A model generated the notes under the pieces. The model searched no databases and was not told the origin of the DNA. It saw only the letters and a program-made list of their open reading frames with translations. A program made the position numbers and the translations under genes. This document shows, piece by piece, positions 62,617 to 64,000 of a stretch of DNA of 64,000 nt. How positions within the stretch are numbered: position 1 is the stretch's first letter; every line of letters begins with the position of its first letter. The DNA is from Chitinophagales bacterium (GTDB lineage Bacteria > Bacteroidota > Bacteroidia > Chitinophagales > JADIYW01): NCBI GenBank assembly GCA_019694955.1, contig JAIBAX010000012.1, positions 24,097 to 88,096 on the forward strand. Direction: 5' to 3'.

Positions 62617-63861
62617 ATGAAAAAATTCAGCGTTTTTGCGCCGCAAGGCAATGTTGTCGAAGGGAAAATTCGACTCAATGGCTCAAAAAGCATTAGCAAT
62701 AGGGTGCTGATTATGAGGGCTTTATCGGGAGAAGATTTCCTGATTGAAAACCTTTCGACAGCACAAGATACCAAAACATTGCAAAAACTGTTAACCACCA
62801 AAAAAAAGACATTAGATGCAGGTGCAGGTGGAACCACTTTCCGATTCCTGACCGCATTTTTAGCTTGTCAACAGGGAAAAAATGTCGTTTTAACAGGTTC
62901 AGAGCGGATGCAACAAAGACCCATTTTGTTATTGGTAGATGCACTTAAACAACTGGGTGCCGATATTGAATATGTGCATAACGAAGGCTTTCCACCGTTA
63001 CATATTAAAGGTAAAAAGTTACTTGGCGGCAAAGTTTCCATTCCCGCAGATACCAGCAGCCAGTACATCTCTGCATTGCTGATGATAGGCCCCACTTTAG
63101 CGCAAGGACTTGAGCTGGAATTATTGGGAGAAATTGTTTCCAAACCATATATTGAAATGACGCTTGGGCTGATGAAATATTTTGGCATTAAATATAGCTT
63201 CAAAGGCAATATTATCCGTATTAAGCCCGGAAAATATGTATCCAAGCCTTTCTTCGTAGAAGCTGACTGGAGTGCGGCTTCCTATTTTTATGAAATGGCC
63301 ATTTTGGCAGAGGAAGCAAAAATCACCTTATCCGGTTTAGGAGAAAATAGTTTACAGGGCGATAGTATCATTACAAAAATTGCAGAAAAATTCGGTATTA
63401 CCTGCACTTTTTCAGGATATGATCTCACCATTGAAAAGACGAATACCGTTCCCATAAAATCACTGAATTATGATTTTATTACTTGTCCTGACATTGCGCA
63501 AACATTGGTGGTAGCATGTGCCGGAAACTACATGAATGCACAACTGAAAGGACTGTCTACACTTAAAATCAAGGAGACAGATCGTGTATCCGCTTTAGAT
63601 ATGGAGTTATCAAAATATGGTTGTTCTTTTACGCAAGCAGATAATAATAAATGGATTTTGTCCGCAAAAAAATTCACGCCCATTCCGGAAGGTGCCGTTG
63701 AAATTGACACTTATGAAGACCATAGAATGGCGATGGCTTTCGCACCACTTTGTTTGGTCTGTGAACAAATTATCATCAGAGAACCGGATGTCGTAGCCAA
63801 ATCTTATCCAGATTTTTGGAAAGATATTAGCAAGCTTGGTTTTATTGTAGCGGTGGAATGA
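62617..63861 (+). CDS. aroA: 3-phosphoshikimate 1-carboxyvinyltransferase (EPSP synthase)
   Basis: Sixth step of the shikimate pathway, joining PEP to shikimate 3-phosphate. The 414 residues are a little shorter than usual but have both domains. LNGSKSISNRVLIMRAL is the substrate-binding opening, GAGGTTFRFLTAFLA the second, IPADTSSQYISALLM, EADWSAASYFYEMA, LKIKETDRVSALDMEL and YEDHRMAMAFA the later ones. GAGGTTFRF replaces the common GNAGTAMR loop, as in some resistant-type or divergent Bacteroidota enzymes. It follows aroB by 26 nt and ends the operon. Confidence 0.94.
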   Translation: MKKFSVFAPQGNVVEGKIRLNGSKSISNRVLIMRALSGEDFLIENLSTAQDTKTLQKLLTTKKKTLDAGAGGTTFRFLTAFLACQQGKNVVLTGSERMQQRPILLLVDALKQLGADIEYVHNEGFPPLHIKGKKLLGGKVSIPADTSSQYISALLMIGPTLAQGLELELLGEIVSKPYIEMTLGLMKYFGIKYSFKGNIIRIKPGKYVSKPFFVEADWSAASYFYEMAILAEEAKITLSGLGENSLQGDSIITKIAEKFGITCTFSGYDLTIEKTNTVPIKSLNYDFITCPDIAQTLVVACAGNYMNAQLKGLSTLKIKETDRVSALDMELSKYGCSFTQADNNKWILSAKKFTPIPEGAVEIDTYEDHRMAMAFAPLCLVCEQIIIREPDVVAKSYPDFWKDISKLGFIVAVE

Positions 63862-63890
63862 GATTTGTCATTGGTCCTGACTTGTCCCTT

Positions 63891-64000
63891 TTAGTGCGGT
63901 GCGTTTAATTTTGCTATTATATCAGCCATTTTGGATGTTGGTTCTGCTTTAATGGTGATGATTTTTTTTGTGATATGATTCAATATTTGGCCATCTACGA
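63891..64000 (-). CDS. Possible 3' end of a gene continuing beyond the window
   Basis: On the minus strand one frame is open from the right edge to a TAA at 63891-63893. It reads VDGQILNHITKKIITIKAE and ends ADIIAKLNAPH, a plausible protein C-terminus. About 36 codons are visible; no family can be named. The other two minus frames contain stops here. It would be convergent with aroA. Confidence 0.4.
   Translation of the reverse strand, partial: VDGQILNHITKKIITIKAEPTSKMADIIAKLNAPH

Overview
The window looks like a chromosomal segment of a Bacteroidota bacterium, most likely of the Chitinophagia/Sphingobacteriia type. The signs are: lipoproteins whose lipobox cysteine is followed by K-K-acid, a fused ccoN-ccoO gene, a secreted esterase with a type IX secretion (T9SS) C-terminal tail, TAnnTTTG promoter elements in front of several genes, short low-GC intergenic regions and weak Shine-Dalgarno sequences. 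No rRNA, tRNA, CRISPR array, transposase, phage gene or replication origin was recognised.

Layout. 1-3830: 3' end of aceK, then a three-gene ABC exporter (HlyD-like adaptor, FtsX-type permease, LolD-like ATPase) on the minus strand. 3831-4184: a very AT-rich spacer. 4185-5609: sdaA. 5748-15491: a ten-gene minus-strand operon for the high-affinity cbb3 oxidase. It begins with a hemerythrin-like gene, continues with ccoI, ccoS, ccoNO, ccoQ, ccoP, ccoG, ccoH and a SafE-like membrane protein, and ends with a group III truncated hemoglobin. A perfect 18-bp TGAT-N4-ATCA palindrome lies at its head, and an FNR-like regulator with the four cysteines of an oxygen-sensing Fe-S protein (15661-16371) lies just beyond. 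16444-19626: a MacB-like permease, hemE and a divergent ftsE.

19739-23877 is a minus-strand run ubiB-like / glycosyltransferase / cation diffusion facilitator / HAD protein. The segment 21771-27341 is repeated, apparently perfectly, as 27342-32912 (5571-bp unit, 2-bp microhomology at the junction). This doubles the UbiB-like kinase, a TPR histidine kinase / LytTR response regulator pair and a lipoprotein, and creates two chimeric truncated reading frames at the junction. Either it is a very recent tandem duplication or an assembly error. 32289-35369 is a run of small lipoproteins. 35370-36000 is a dense array of intergenic repeats.

36136-43063 is a SUF iron-sulfur operon (sufB, C, D, S, E, a DUF59/MIP18 protein, a bacilliredoxin and a seven-bladed WD40 protein) closed by a strong bidirectional terminator. 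The pairing of a MIP18-family protein with a seven-bladed WD40 propeller resembles the eukaryotic cytosolic Fe-S targeting complex and is, in my view, the most interesting functional lead here. 43109-48466 is accessory: lipoproteins, a YdcF protein, a leucine-rich repeat protein, a DUF2490 protein and a frameshifted pseudogene. 48587-63861 holds a DUF885 peptidase-like lipoprotein, parE, an RDD protein, an nfeD-floA-esterase operon, rlmH-rhomboid-threonine aldolase, phoH-purC, and a run SAM hydrolase-like / ABM monooxygenase-like / aroB / aroA.

Throughout, the ends of operons carry word-like short repeats (for example a 31-bp GCG-rich box seen eight times, and phrases built from CTGTGAAC, TTGACC, CCAAATTT or CTTTGTG) that do not look coding and have no gene of their own.
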